Shown here one piece after another: positions 35,006-44,477 of a stretch of 64,000 bases of DNA (positions are counted from its first letter, which is position 1; each line of letters starts with the position of its first letter). Source of the stretch: Johnsonella ignava ATCC 51276 (GTDB taxonomy: Bacteria > Bacillota > Clostridia > Lachnospirales > Lachnospiraceae). The notes under the pieces were generated by a model. The model searched no databases, had not been told where the DNA came from, and saw only the letters and a program-made list of their open reading frames with translations. The position numbers and the translations under genes are program-made. The DNA lies in contig NZ_JH378832.1 in assembly GCF_000235445.1 (NCBI RefSeq), positions 29,457-93,456 of the forward strand. Direction: 5' to 3'.

Positions 35006-36193
35006 CTACTTCGCACTTTCAAATTCCTTTGTAAATTCTGCAAGATCATGCCCTTTAAATACCCTTTCAAGAAGCTGCGGCAGCTTCTGAGGATTACATG
35101 CAAAGCACGGGATACCGAGTGATGATATACGTCCTGCCATCTGTGCATCATAATAAGGTTTTCCGCCGTCAGCTATTGCAAGCAGACATACTACCATAAC
35201 CTGTGAATCTTTCATATCCTTAAGCCGCCTAAGCATGCCTGCACGGTTGCCGCCCTCCATAAGATCGGAAATTAAAAAAAATAAAGTTTTTTTAGGATTT
35301 TCAATATACCTGCTGCAGTAGGCAAGCGATTTATTTATATCGGTTCCGCCGCCAAGCTGAAAACCGAATAAAAGATCTACAGGATCTTCGGTTTTTTCAC
35401 TTAAATCAACAACTTCAGTGTCAAATGCCACTATCTTTGTATTAAGTAAATTCATTCCTGCCAGTATACAGCTCATTATTGATGAATAAATCACCGATTC
35501 TCCCATAGAGCCGCTCTGGTCAACATCCAGAATTACAGTAAATTTATTTGCAGAGGTCTGCGTACTCCTTTCAAAAAAATAGTAGTGCTCAGGTACAATT
35601 TTTTTGAGATCCCTGTTGTAATTTTTAATTCCATGTCTTATGGTTGTCTTAAAGTCAAGTGCCGAGGCGGAGGGTATAGGAGAATGGCGTTTTTTATTAA
35701 GCGCTGCAGTTACTGCACGCCTTATATCGTCAGCCAGAAGTTTATTAATCTGCTCAACTATTTTTTTCATAAACTCCCTTACACTGTCCTTGCTTTGTTT
35801 AGGCACCTGGTCCTTTAAAAGCATTATAGTGGAGGCAAGATTTATATCAGGTTCAATCTGTTCAAGAATTTCAGGCTCAAATATAAGCTGCTTCAATCCG
35901 CACCGTTCCATAGCATCGGTCTGTATTATCTTTACAATTTCTTTGTCAAATAAGCTGCGAACATCTCCAAGCCATCTGCTTATATAAGGTTTTGAAGCTC
36001 CCTTGCCGGCACCTCTTGTGCTTCCGCCCATAAAGCTTTTTTCTTTATTATATATCGCATCAAGAGCCTGATCCATGAGATACTGCTCATCAGTCAATAT
36101 ATCACCTCTAAAATCTCCCATGCTTTCAAACTCTTTATGACTTTCTTCTCCTAGGATAAGCCTCCATCGCCTTATCCTGTCTTTATAATCCAT
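35006..36193 (-). CDS. VWA domain protein of a MoxR-DUF5682-VWA operon (CoxE-like)
   Basis: 395 residues. The N-terminal 215 residues are helical and charged. The von Willebrand A domain (about 218-390) has a complete MIDAS: VDQSGSMGES (Asp225, Ser227, Ser229), GGGTDINKS (Thr284) and LISDLMEGGN (Asp310). VWA partners of MoxR ATPases act as metal-dependent adaptors presenting a substrate. No signal peptide, so cytosolic. Last gene of the operon, 122 bases after the DUF5682 gene, behind a duplicated leader. Old annotations call such proteins cobalt-chelatase-like, which the context does not support. Confidence 0.85.
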   Translation of the reverse strand: MDYKDRIRRWRLILGEESHKEFESMGDFRGDILTDEQYLMDQALDAIYNKEKSFMGGSTRGAGKGASKPYISRWLGDVRSLFDKEIVKIIQTDAMERCGLKQLIFEPEILEQIEPDINLASTIMLLKDQVPKQSKDSVREFMKKIVEQINKLLADDIRRAVTAALNKKRHSPIPSASALDFKTTIRHGIKNYNRDLKKIVPEHYYFFERSTQTSANKFTVILDVDQSGSMGESVIYSSIMSCILAGMNLLNTKIVAFDTEVVDLSEKTEDPVDLLFGFQLGGGTDINKSLAYCSRYIENPKKTLFFLISDLMEGGNRAGMLRRLKDMKDSQVMVVCLLAIADGGKPYYDAQMAGRISSLGIPCFACNPQKLPQLLERVFKGHDLAEFTKEFESAK

Positions 36194-36294
36194 AAATTAC
36201 AAATTCCTTTCACGGTTGGTATTCTCCCTGGAGTCTGCGGTTTTCACACCTTGTCTGTATAATCCATATATTATACATCCTTTTCACAGCCGTC
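36178..36294 (-). repeat. Duplicated translation-start region upstream of the VWA gene
   Basis: The VWA start (ribosome site plus ATGGATTATAAAGAC, 36193 downward) has an imperfect copy about 74 bases upstream: ATGGATTATACAGAC at 36267, also preceded by a GTGAAAAGGA block. The copy encodes only MDYTDKV and stops at 36244-36246, so it forms a mini-ORF before the real start. Confidence 0.7.
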
Positions 36295-36315
36295 AGATAC
36301 AGGCAGCATATTTAG

Positions 36316-38661
36316 CTATATATCTCCAAAGTCAAAATCATCAAGCCCTGATATGTCCTCAAGCTCTTTCGGTTTTAACATGGAATTTAGTGTCTCTGCC
36401 GTCCGGACAGGATTTATATCCCAGATCTCACCGAGATTTTCCGCTATCTTGTATTTTTCTTCAGAAGAAAAATCTGCAAAAGCACGCCTTAAAAACACAA
36501 GAGAACGTTTGAATTCATCATCATCAAGTGTATCAAGATATGAACTTAATTTTTCCCATAAACTAAGTCTGGCGATAAGGGCATAACGATTTTTCATTGC
36601 AAGTCCTTCAAACCATGAAGCTCCAAGCTCTGCCGGAATCCCCTTTGAAAGCCTTCTTTCAACCTCAATTCCAAGCTCCTCCTTATCCATACTGCCCATT
36701 TCAAGTAATATGGCTGCTGAAAGACCTGAAAGTCTGGTATTTAAATCATCTCTTGACGAAATCTCAAAAAGTGTCTTTTTCCATCTTGCACTATCAAGAA
36801 AATCATGTTCTATGCAAACTGAATGGAGTGTTATAATTGCATCTGCCATAACTTTTGCCGCTTCATCATCACAGGTACATTCACCCGGAAGTATAAGGCA
36901 TGCCCTTAAAAACAACTGTGAAAGTATAGGCTCTATGGGGGTTTTGTCAAGTTTTCTGATATCCCCGTATAAAATCGCCGGTGAAAGTGCGGCTGCGGTT
37001 TTTGCTATTTCATCAACTGCGGCTGCATCAATGGCAGTTTTTTGAAGCACATTTAATGCACTTTCAAGACTTTTAGACATACCACAGTAAAAGGCTTCAT
37101 TTACCAGTACTGCCAGCTCCGATATACTTGAAGCCTCCTTTAATCTCTCATTTATCTCAAAAGCTGCGGCAAGCTCTACAGTATCTCCTTTAAGCACCGC
37201 TTCAACTATCCTTATCTCGGACTCGGGGCTCCACTGAAGCAGCCAATGCTCTGCCCATGTCGCCTTTTCCTGCTTTACTTCACGGACTTTTGCAAATCCT
37301 ATATTAAGCAGCCTTAATTTATGCAAAAAAAATGAACGTTCAAGGTCTATAAAAGCCGCCTCTTTTGATTTTCCCCTCAGATTCTCACGCAGATCAAGAC
37401 TCAGCTCCTGTGAAACGAGAGTTTTATACTTTTCAAGTCTAAGCTCCTTTAATTTCCTGTTAAAATCGGACTGTATAGAGGTTGAACTAAGTCCTTCAGG
37501 TATTTCGCCTATCATCGTGCCTATATCGGTATCAGCCACTGCAAGCACTATCTCTGAAAAATTCCCATGACCTATACATGTAACTGCCGCATCCTTTATA
37601 TCCCTTAAAGTGGGTATGCTGCCTCCATGCATTTTTGCAAGTGCATGTGAAAGTCGTATTGCTTCTATAATTTCCGCTGAAGAAACATGCGAACCGTGCT
37701 CTCTTAAAAATGCTCCTAAAGCCGCAAAGTATTTTGCAGGAGCATAACCAGGTTCACAACGATTTAATCCTTCCCACAACAATTCATAGTATGCCGGCGC
37801 TTTATTTCCTGCACCATAACCTGAACGCTCTGACAGCCTGAAATATGAATATGGCATCAGGGTTATACTGCTTTCAAGCTTTGAAAGTATTTTAAATTCA
37901 CTGTCCTCCATAGGCATACAATCGGAAAGTATACCCTGTATATGAAAGGCCCCTACAACCATCACTATCTCATGCGGTTCTATACCGTCTTCTAAAGCAT
38001 TGCAGACTGTACGAAGCATATATGATTCCCTAACTATATTCCTTGCATCATCTATGGTATTTGAAAGGGTAAGCTGCCTTAAGTTATTGCCGAAAGCTGC
38101 CGCCCCCTCCATATATGCCTCCTCGGATGCAGCCTGCTCCATCGTTCTTTCCCAAAAAACCTCATTGCTGCCGTCTGTAGAAAGTTCGTCAAGCCGCCTG
38201 TGCACATATTCATTTAAAGATTCGGACACCGGCTCCATACCCGACTCTTTATTCAAATTATCCTGCTTTGATTTTTCAATCCCTAAAAAGATTGATGAAG
38301 GCAGATCACAAAAACTGCACTTTACATTATTTTCAACCGACCATACCATCGCCTGGTATTCCGGCGAATATACTGCAAACGGATAAAGTATAGTTCTTAC
38401 AGGCGGTTGTGAAGTATATGCCATAATTGCCACAGGCGGCTTTACTTTTTTACTGCCAAGTTCAGGGATTAAACTGCTAAAATCGGAGGGACCTTCAATC
38501 AGTACAAGCTTAGGCTTTATTCTGTCAAGATATTTTCTAAGATAATAAGCACCTGCCGGTGAGAGGTGCCTTATCCCAAATACATGAGGCTTTGCTTTAT
38601 CAGATCTTGGAGATAAATTACAGTTTTTTATTATATCCCGGTTATCCTGTATTTTTTTCAT
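36316..38661 (-). CDS. DUF5682-type protein with TraB/EreA-like N-terminal motifs
   Basis: 781 residues, cytosolic. The N-terminal part has HVFGIRHLSPAGAYYLRKYL (26-45), LVLIEGPSD (53-60) and IVMVVGAFHIQGI (232-244). A GxxH, a Glu-Gly-Pro and a second Gly-x-x-His recall the TIKI/TraB/EreA/ChaN hydrolase superfamily. The rest (about 290-780) is all-helical and probably repeat-like scaffold. DUF5682 proteins are typically encoded with a MoxR AAA+ ATPase and a VWA protein, often also a SWIM zinc-finger protein, absent here. The function is unknown; a stress- or conflict-related client-handling complex is inferred. Confidence 0.75.
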   Translation of the reverse strand: MKKIQDNRDIIKNCNLSPRSDKAKPHVFGIRHLSPAGAYYLRKYLDRIKPKLVLIEGPSDFSSLIPELGSKKVKPPVAIMAYTSQPPVRTILYPFAVYSPEYQAMVWSVENNVKCSFCDLPSSIFLGIEKSKQDNLNKESGMEPVSESLNEYVHRRLDELSTDGSNEVFWERTMEQAASEEAYMEGAAAFGNNLRQLTLSNTIDDARNIVRESYMLRTVCNALEDGIEPHEIVMVVGAFHIQGILSDCMPMEDSEFKILSKLESSITLMPYSYFRLSERSGYGAGNKAPAYYELLWEGLNRCEPGYAPAKYFAALGAFLREHGSHVSSAEIIEAIRLSHALAKMHGGSIPTLRDIKDAAVTCIGHGNFSEIVLAVADTDIGTMIGEIPEGLSSTSIQSDFNRKLKELRLEKYKTLVSQELSLDLRENLRGKSKEAAFIDLERSFFLHKLRLLNIGFAKVREVKQEKATWAEHWLLQWSPESEIRIVEAVLKGDTVELAAAFEINERLKEASSISELAVLVNEAFYCGMSKSLESALNVLQKTAIDAAAVDEIAKTAAALSPAILYGDIRKLDKTPIEPILSQLFLRACLILPGECTCDDEAAKVMADAIITLHSVCIEHDFLDSARWKKTLFEISSRDDLNTRLSGLSAAILLEMGSMDKEELGIEVERRLSKGIPAELGASWFEGLAMKNRYALIARLSLWEKLSSYLDTLDDDEFKRSLVFLRRAFADFSSEEKYKIAENLGEIWDINPVRTAETLNSMLKPKELEDISGLDDFDFGDI

Positions 38662-38779
38662 AGGTTTAAATATTCCTGTTTAGATGTATTTGTACCGCTA
38701 TACAACAGCTGTACACATTGAGTTTATTAAAATTTTCTGTAAATTCAAAGACTCCGACATATAGATTTTTCATACTAAG

Positions 38780-39871
38780 TTATACATCATTAAGCTCTCT
38801 ACATTCCTTATACAGCGAGAGCCAGCCTGAGCCTCTTTTTTTCATTATATTTTCAAGATACTCTTCCCATACCTTTGAATCCTTGCCTTCTTCTTTTACC
38901 ACCGCACCCTGCAAAGCTGCCGCAAGATCCCTGTCGGATATATTGCCATCCCCGAAGCTTCCGGCAAGTGCCATACTGTTTGCAAGCAGTGATATGGCTT
39001 CAGCGGTTGAGAGCACGCCTGTGGTTGTCTTTAATTTCTGCTTTTTATCAAGAGTCTCTCCCTGCCTTAATTCCCTAAATATAGTACATACCTTTTTAAG
39101 CACCTCATCCTTTGGAAGCTTTGCATTTAAATCAAGGCTTCCTGCAAGCTGATCTATCCTTGTTCTTACTATATCCATCTCAGCCTCTATGCTTGCAGGG
39201 CTTGGAAGCACTACTATATTAAAACGTCTTTTCAATGCGGCGGACATCTCGTTTACACCTTTATCTCTTGTATTTGCGGTTGCAATTATTGAAAATCCCT
39301 TCTGTGCCGGTATCTCTATATTAAGTTCAGGCACCGATATCCTTTTTTCAGATAAAAGTGATATAAGAGCATCCTGTACTTCCGAAGCACATCGTGATAT
39401 CTCTTCAATTCTTGCTATCGCCCCCTGTTCCATAGCACGATATACAGGGCTCGGTACCATAGCCTCCTTTGAAGGACCGCCTGCTATAAGCATTGCGTAA
39501 TTCCATGAATATCGTATCTGTTCCTCGGTAGTACCTGCCGTTCCCTGTACCACCCTTGTAGAATCCCCGTTTATAGCTGCACTGAGGTGCTCTGAAAGCC
39601 ATGATTTTGCAGTACCGGGTTCACCTATAAGAAGCAGAGCCCTGTCGGTAACAAGTGTTGCAACCGCTATCTCTACAAGCCTTTCATTACCTATATACTT
39701 GGGTACTATATCAACATTTCCCGCTCTTCCGCCACATATATATTTAAGCACCGATCTGGGAGACATCCTCCAGCCGGAAGGTACCGGATATTTTTCATCA
39801 TTTATAAGTGCATCTATCTCATTTTTAAATAACTGCTCGGCAGGCAGTCTCTGAAGCTTTTTATCAGACAT
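38780..39871 (-). CDS. MoxR-family AAA+ ATPase
   Basis: 363 residues. Walker A GEPGTAKS (83-90), Walker B-like IARIEEI (152-158), sensor-1 Asn in IIATANTRDKG, arginine finger region ALKRRFNIV (212-220). MoxR ATPases are chaperone-like remodellers acting with VWA proteins. It is the first gene of the three-gene minus-strand operon; DUF5682 follows after 118 bases. The N-terminal extension (RLPAEQLFKNEIDALINDEK) and the C-terminal helical lid look normal for the subgroup that pairs with DUF5682. Confidence 0.9.
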   Translation of the reverse strand: MSDKKLQRLPAEQLFKNEIDALINDEKYPVPSGWRMSPRSVLKYICGGRAGNVDIVPKYIGNERLVEIAVATLVTDRALLLIGEPGTAKSWLSEHLSAAINGDSTRVVQGTAGTTEEQIRYSWNYAMLIAGGPSKEAMVPSPVYRAMEQGAIARIEEISRCASEVQDALISLLSEKRISVPELNIEIPAQKGFSIIATANTRDKGVNEMSAALKRRFNIVVLPSPASIEAEMDIVRTRIDQLAGSLDLNAKLPKDEVLKKVCTIFRELRQGETLDKKQKLKTTTGVLSTAEAISLLANSMALAGSFGDGNISDRDLAAALQGAVVKEEGKDSKVWEEYLENIMKKRGSGWLSLYKECRELNDV

Positions 39872-40084
39872 TTAATTCTCCATTCAGCCACAGTGTATTA
39901 TGATTCTGATATATTAGAAAATCCTAAAACTATATGGCATATAATTTATTTGCAGTATGAGTTTACCATTTTACTTACAAATGGACAAGATGCAGAATAT
40001 ATCTTTTAAAATGTGTAGCAAAAATATCCTTTAAGCAGTATAATTTTCAAAAGACATACCAATTTTATTAAGTGAGGAAGTGAT

Positions 40085-41569
40085 ATGAAATTGATTTCTA
40101 TAAAAACACTGTTTTCGTTAAAATCTTTACGCAAAAAGTTGTTTTTTAATATGCTCGGACTTGCAGCATTAACCATGCTTATATCATTTTCGGGATTATT
40201 TTTCAGTTTTAAATACACAGAAAACAGAACCGTCAATTCGGTTAATACACTGATGGATATATATGAGCTTCAGCTTAAACTGCATTTTAAAACATTGTCC
40301 GGTATAGGCGATGGTACGGCAGTTGAATCACGGGTGATTATAGAGGAGTTTCTTTCTGACGAAAACCTGAGCTTTGATGATCTTAAGATGTCAAAGGAAA
40401 ATATGGAGAAGCTGAAAAAAAGACTTTCACTTGCACTTAAACCGGAAATGTTCCGTAATGAATGCTCAGCCTTTTTTATTATACTTAATACATCGCTTGA
40501 AAATAAAGAGTTTTTTTATAAAAGCTCTGAAAATGCGTATCAAACTGAAGATAGTATATCAAACAGTATCCTAAAAACTGACTTTGATGAAAGAATTTTT
40601 GATGAATTTAAAGCAGGAGATAAAACCAGAGAGCTTATCATATCAGATAAAAATGTATTTTTACTTTGGAAAATTTATGGAAATGACGAAAAAATATATG
40701 GTATCTGCGGATATGAAATAGACGAAAGCTTTTTTCAGGATAAATACATTCAAAACACGGACTTAAAATCATATACGATATTGCTGTTTTCAAAAAATGC
40801 ACTTAATGAAACAGGTGAACAGGACATTAGTCCGGCGATAGACCTAAAAAGCGGCAAAGAATCTTATAATGATCGGAACATGAATTTTATAAGTCAAAAA
40901 ATCTCAAAAAATCTCTATTCGTATAAAGGAAATAATATTGATAATGTCGGCAACTCAAAAGATATCTCTTTATTTGACAAATCCGGTTCATGCAGATTAT
41001 ATGTAATGATAAGCAGGAAAGAATATAAAGCTGAAACCTGCCGAAATATAATAAAAATCTCGGCTTTACTCTGTCTTATAATACTCTTTATAATTATAAG
41101 TTCCTTTTTTTTAAGTAATAGCTGCATTAAAGAATTACTTATAAGCATAGAAAGATTTAAAAAAGGACAATCGGAAGAAGAAAATGAGAATCTGCCGCAG
41201 GAAATAAAAGACTTTTTTGCTTTTTTAAAAACGGAGAATGAAAAAAAGCAAAAAGCATATAGTGAAGAAATACTTGCTTTAAAGCAGGAAGTCAAACGAC
41301 TTGAATATGACAGAAAAAAAGAAATAGATCCCGATAATTTCAAAAGCTTTTTAGAGGGAATAAGTACACTGACAAAAACTGAAAAAAAGATATTTGATTT
41401 GTACAGGAAAGGGCATACCGCAAAAGAAATTTTAGAAATAGCAAATATAAAAGAGAGTACTTTAAGATACCATAACCAAAACATTTACAGCAAGTTATCT
41501 GTAAATTCTATGAAGCTTATGCTCAGATACTGCACTTTAATGCAAAACAATAGCAAAACAGAACTGTAA
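40085..41569 (+). CDS. Membrane-tethered one-component regulator with LuxR-type HTH
   Basis: 494 residues. Membrane helices at about 20-42 and 322-344 enclose an extracellular domain of about 280 residues that resembles Cache-like sensor layouts (inference). After the second helix comes a long coiled coil (about 370-412, EEILALKQEVKRLEYDRK) and a C-terminal GerE/LuxR helix-turn-helix (428-482: LTKTEKKIFDLYRKGHTAKE, STLRYHNQNIYSKLSV). No kinase or receiver domain, so it would regulate DNA directly from the membrane. ATG at 40085 follows GTGAGGAAGTGAT. A lipoprotein gene follows and may be its target or co-sensor. Confidence 0.8.
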   Translation: MKLISIKTLFSLKSLRKKLFFNMLGLAALTMLISFSGLFFSFKYTENRTVNSVNTLMDIYELQLKLHFKTLSGIGDGTAVESRVIIEEFLSDENLSFDDLKMSKENMEKLKKRLSLALKPEMFRNECSAFFIILNTSLENKEFFYKSSENAYQTEDSISNSILKTDFDERIFDEFKAGDKTRELIISDKNVFLLWKIYGNDEKIYGICGYEIDESFFQDKYIQNTDLKSYTILLFSKNALNETGEQDISPAIDLKSGKESYNDRNMNFISQKISKNLYSYKGNNIDNVGNSKDISLFDKSGSCRLYVMISRKEYKAETCRNIIKISALLCLIILFIIISSFFLSNSCIKELLISIERFKKGQSEEENENLPQEIKDFFAFLKTENEKKQKAYSEEILALKQEVKRLEYDRKKEIDPDNFKSFLEGISTLTKTEKKIFDLYRKGHTAKEILEIANIKESTLRYHNQNIYSKLSVNSMKLMLRYCTLMQNNSKTEL

Positions 41570-41571
41570 AT

Positions 41572-41600
41572 CCCCTATTATCCGATAGATAATATTGGGG
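41572..41600 (+). promoter_or_regulatory. Hairpin at the head of a 142-base leader before the lipoprotein gene
   Basis: CCCCTATTATC (41572-41582) pairs with GATAATATTGGGG (41588-41600), one bulged base; no T run follows, so it is more likely a leader structure than a terminator. No known riboswitch pattern was recognised. Confidence 0.4.
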
Positions 41601-41711
41601 AAATCCCGGTAAAACGGATAGCTTTAAGGGGGACAAAATAATAATCTCGGGCTACTATGACAAAAAATAAAAAAAGCTTTAAAAGTCTTTTAAAATTTAA
41701 GGAGGGTAAAC

Positions 41712-43487
41712 ATGAGATATAAAAGAAGCTTATTAATTTCGGTAGCCATAGGTCTGCTTATGCTTGTATCTGCCGCTTGTGTAAAATCGGATAATACAAA
41801 TACTACGGATACGACAAATGCCTCACAAAATAGTGAAAAGGAAAGTAACAAGGAAAACAAAAAGGAAACAAAAAAACGTGAAAAATCGAAAAACAGTGAA
41901 GATAAAGAAGAAGTAAAACAGGTGTCGGAAGTTCCTCATATTATTCTGGAGAAGACAAGTCAAATCTATGTAGATAAAAACAGTGATCATTATCTGTATA
42001 TCTCGGAAATTTCTCACCTGTGCTTAAAGAACGATTCAGAAGAATTCAAACCTCTTGCTAAGGCACTTGATAAATATAACGAAGAAGCGGATGCAAATAT
42101 TGCCAAGGCTCGTGAAGAAATGGCTGCCTGTTGTGAAGATCTTAAAAAAGATAGTCCGTCATATTTTTACAATCATCCTATGCTTAGCGATGAAACTGAT
42201 GTCTATGTAATAAGATCTGACAAAAACATAGTCAGCATACTTGATTACCGTGTTGCGGACTACGGTGGAGTGCATCCCGGATATCAATACAGTTCACATA
42301 ATTATGATACTAACACGGGAGAAGAAATTAAGTTTACAGATGTTGTAAAAGATACCTCAGCTTTCTTTGGTTTGGCAGATAATAAAATAAAGGAGAATTA
42401 TCCTGACGATAATTTGACAATGCCTTCAGAGTATGTAAAAGATATGCAGGACAGTAACTACAAGGATCTTGTATGGACGGTCAATGCGGAAGGAGTCAGC
42501 GTGTATTTTAATACATACACCTTAGGTGCATACGCATCAGGAGTTCAAATCATTACTGTATATTTTGATCAGGCAAAAGATATGTTTAACGACAAGTATG
42601 TCAATAAAGAAAAAGATTACGTTTTTCCTTTACTAACGGAAGATATGGTTATAGATCTGGATATAAACAATGAAGGAAAAAGAGAGCCGGTGCGTGTTAA
42701 GAATTTAAAAGAAAAAGTGTATGAAGATAATGATATCTACTTCACCGGCATGGAAGTCTTTGCAGGAGATAAAAAAAGTGTAAGAATCTATGGATATGAC
42801 GGTTCAACTTATGTTATAAAAAAAGACGGAAAATATTATCTGTATTTATTTTCGGAACAGGAGGGAGACTATGAAGCTCTCTCAGTAGTAGATCTTTCGA
42901 CTATGAATTATAATATGACAGATGACACCTTTTATATCAGTCCGGCATCTATAACAACCTACTGGTCGGAAGACGGAAACACTTATAAATGGCTGGAAGA
43001 AACTTTTACAGATACGCAGTCATTTCAGGCTTCAATATCGGCACAGCTGTTAAGTACTTTCTTTGCAGCAAAGGAATGGTATGTAGGAAAAAATGGTCGC
43101 CCTGAATCTAATGAAGATCGCTACAAGGTTACAAGCAATCATGTTCTGCACACCTTAAAAGATGTTAAATGTGAGGAAGTTGATGAAAAAGGAAATGTCA
43201 AAAAATCTGCAGTTATACCTGAAAACTCTTATCTGCTTTTTCTATACAGCGATGGCGAAAACTGGGTTGATGTGAGAATAATAGATGAAAATGACGTAAA
43301 CATTACAAAAACAGACAATGGAGACGGCAGCTTTGACAAATACTTCTCTGTTAAAAATATATCACTTAAGGATTATAAAGGTCCTCTCTACAGGATTACC
43401 ATTAACAAAGACGAAGAATATTATAAAACAAAGGTCGGCGGAGTGGATATAAACCAGTTATTTGAAGGTATAGTATTCGCCGGATAG
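41712..43487 (+). CDS. Surface lipoprotein with DUF4163/DUF3298 (RsiV-like) region
   Basis: 591 residues. Lipobox VSAAC (Cys23), then a Lys/Glu/Asn-rich linker to about residue 75. Residues 80-310 match the DUF3298-type pattern found in RsiV and PdaC (LDYRVADYGGVHPGYQYSSH, DTNTGEEIKFTDVVKD), which in RsiV binds lysozyme. The remaining 270 residues form a second, unrecognised extracellular part. It lies 142 bases after the LuxR-type membrane regulator on the same strand, so a sensing partnership is possible. A terminator follows. Confidence 0.8.
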   Translation: MRYKRSLLISVAIGLLMLVSAACVKSDNTNTTDTTNASQNSEKESNKENKKETKKREKSKNSEDKEEVKQVSEVPHIILEKTSQIYVDKNSDHYLYISEISHLCLKNDSEEFKPLAKALDKYNEEADANIAKAREEMAACCEDLKKDSPSYFYNHPMLSDETDVYVIRSDKNIVSILDYRVADYGGVHPGYQYSSHNYDTNTGEEIKFTDVVKDTSAFFGLADNKIKENYPDDNLTMPSEYVKDMQDSNYKDLVWTVNAEGVSVYFNTYTLGAYASGVQIITVYFDQAKDMFNDKYVNKEKDYVFPLLTEDMVIDLDINNEGKREPVRVKNLKEKVYEDNDIYFTGMEVFAGDKKSVRIYGYDGSTYVIKKDGKYYLYLFSEQEGDYEALSVVDLSTMNYNMTDDTFYISPASITTYWSEDGNTYKWLEETFTDTQSFQASISAQLLSTFFAAKEWYVGKNGRPESNEDRYKVTSNHVLHTLKDVKCEEVDEKGNVKKSAVIPENSYLLFLYSDGENWVDVRIIDENDVNITKTDNGDGSFDKYFSVKNISLKDYKGPLYRITINKDEEYYKTKVGGVDINQLFEGIVFAG

Positions 43488-43508
43488 TAAATATACTTTT
43501 TAACAGAC

Positions 43509-43555
43509 AAAAACTGCTTTTGGAAATAAAAATTTTCCAAAGGCAGTTTTTTATT
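43509..43555 (+). terminator. Terminator after the lipoprotein gene
   Basis: AAAACTGCTTTTGGAAA (from 43509) pairs with TTTTCCAAAGGCAGTTTTTT ending near 43553. Confidence 0.85.
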
Positions 43556-43580
43556 AAAAAAGTCTTATTAAAAATTTATG

Positions 43581-43609
43581 TTGATATATACCTGAAGTAA
43601 AAGTATAAT
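43581..43609 (+). promoter_or_regulatory. Promoter of the methyltransferase gene at 43677
   Basis: TTGATA (43581-43586), 17-bp spacer, TATAAT (43604-43609). A short dyad (TTAGT...ACTAA) lies further downstream near 43638-43656 and could be an operator. Confidence 0.75.
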
Positions 43610-43676
43610 TTTTGAGCAAAGGAGCTTTACAACTATAGGTTAGTAATACATAACTAAAGTCAAAGGAGAAGATGCA

Positions 43677-44477
43677 ATGAAAATTAAACTTGAAGGCGTT
43701 ATGGAAACAATGCTTATAACACTTGATGCCAGAGCAAGAGATTATTCTGCTGAAAAACCGATATTGAATGATAAAAAATCGGCAGAAATGGTAAATATGA
43801 TAGATTATGATTTTACATCATTTTCGGAGGATAAGATGGCACACTTGGGGATTGTGGCAAGAGCTAAAGTAATAGATGATGAGATTAAAAAATTTATAGA
43901 AAAATACCCTACCTGCCATATAGTTTCCATAGGTTCAGGTCTGGATACACGTTTGACAAGAATTGATAACGGAAAAATACACTGGTATGATGTGGATTTC
44001 CCGGAAGTTATAGAAATAAGAAAAAAATTTTTTAATGAGAATGAGAGAATAAAATTTATTAAAAAATCCGCCCTTGATGCAAGCTGGACAAAGGAAATAT
44101 GTACAAATGGAGAAAAGCTTTTGATAATTTCCGAAGGTGTTATAATGTATTTTCATCCGGAGCAGGTTAAAGAGTTTTTAAATATACTTACAGATAACTT
44201 CGACTCCTTTGATTTATATCTTGATTGCCTCTCAACAAGGCTTGTCAATAAAGCAAAAACCAATAAATCGGTAAAACGGACAAACTCGGAATATTATTTC
44301 GGAGTAACAAACGGCAAGGAGCTTATTTCCTTAAATCCGAAATTAAAGCAAACGGGATATATCAACTTTACAAAGGAATTAGAAAAAAAGATCAGGGGTA
44401 TATTTAAAATCTTTATACCGGTTGTTTATCTTATGAACAACAGGCTTATTATGTGCAGATATGATAAACAGGAATGA
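43677..44477 (+). CDS. Class I SAM-dependent methyltransferase of the LCMT/PPM type
   Basis: 266 residues. SAM-binding HIVSIGSGLDTRLTRID (motif I, about 81-97), acidic loop IHWYDVDFPEVIEIRK, and LLIISEGVIMYFHPEQVKEF are characteristic of the leucine-carboxyl/polyketide O-methyltransferase family. Substrate is likely a small molecule or carboxylate; none can be named. A strong promoter and AAGGAGAAG site precede it. Apparently monocistronic; the following 275 bases hold no clear gene before the restriction genes. Confidence 0.85.
   Translation: MKIKLEGVMETMLITLDARARDYSAEKPILNDKKSAEMVNMIDYDFTSFSEDKMAHLGIVARAKVIDDEIKKFIEKYPTCHIVSIGSGLDTRLTRIDNGKIHWYDVDFPEVIEIRKKFFNENERIKFIKKSALDASWTKEICTNGEKLLIISEGVIMYFHPEQVKEFLNILTDNFDSFDLYLDCLSTRLVNKAKTNKSVKRTNSEYYFGVTNGKELISLNPKLKQTGYINFTKELEKKIRGIFKIFIPVVYLMNNRLIMCRYDKQE

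Noticed and set aside
35006..39871. Cobalt chelatase (ChlI/ChlD) labels for the MoxR and VWA genes
   Set aside because: No cobalamin genes nearby, and the middle gene and the VWA sequence fit the MoxR/DUF5682 group better.
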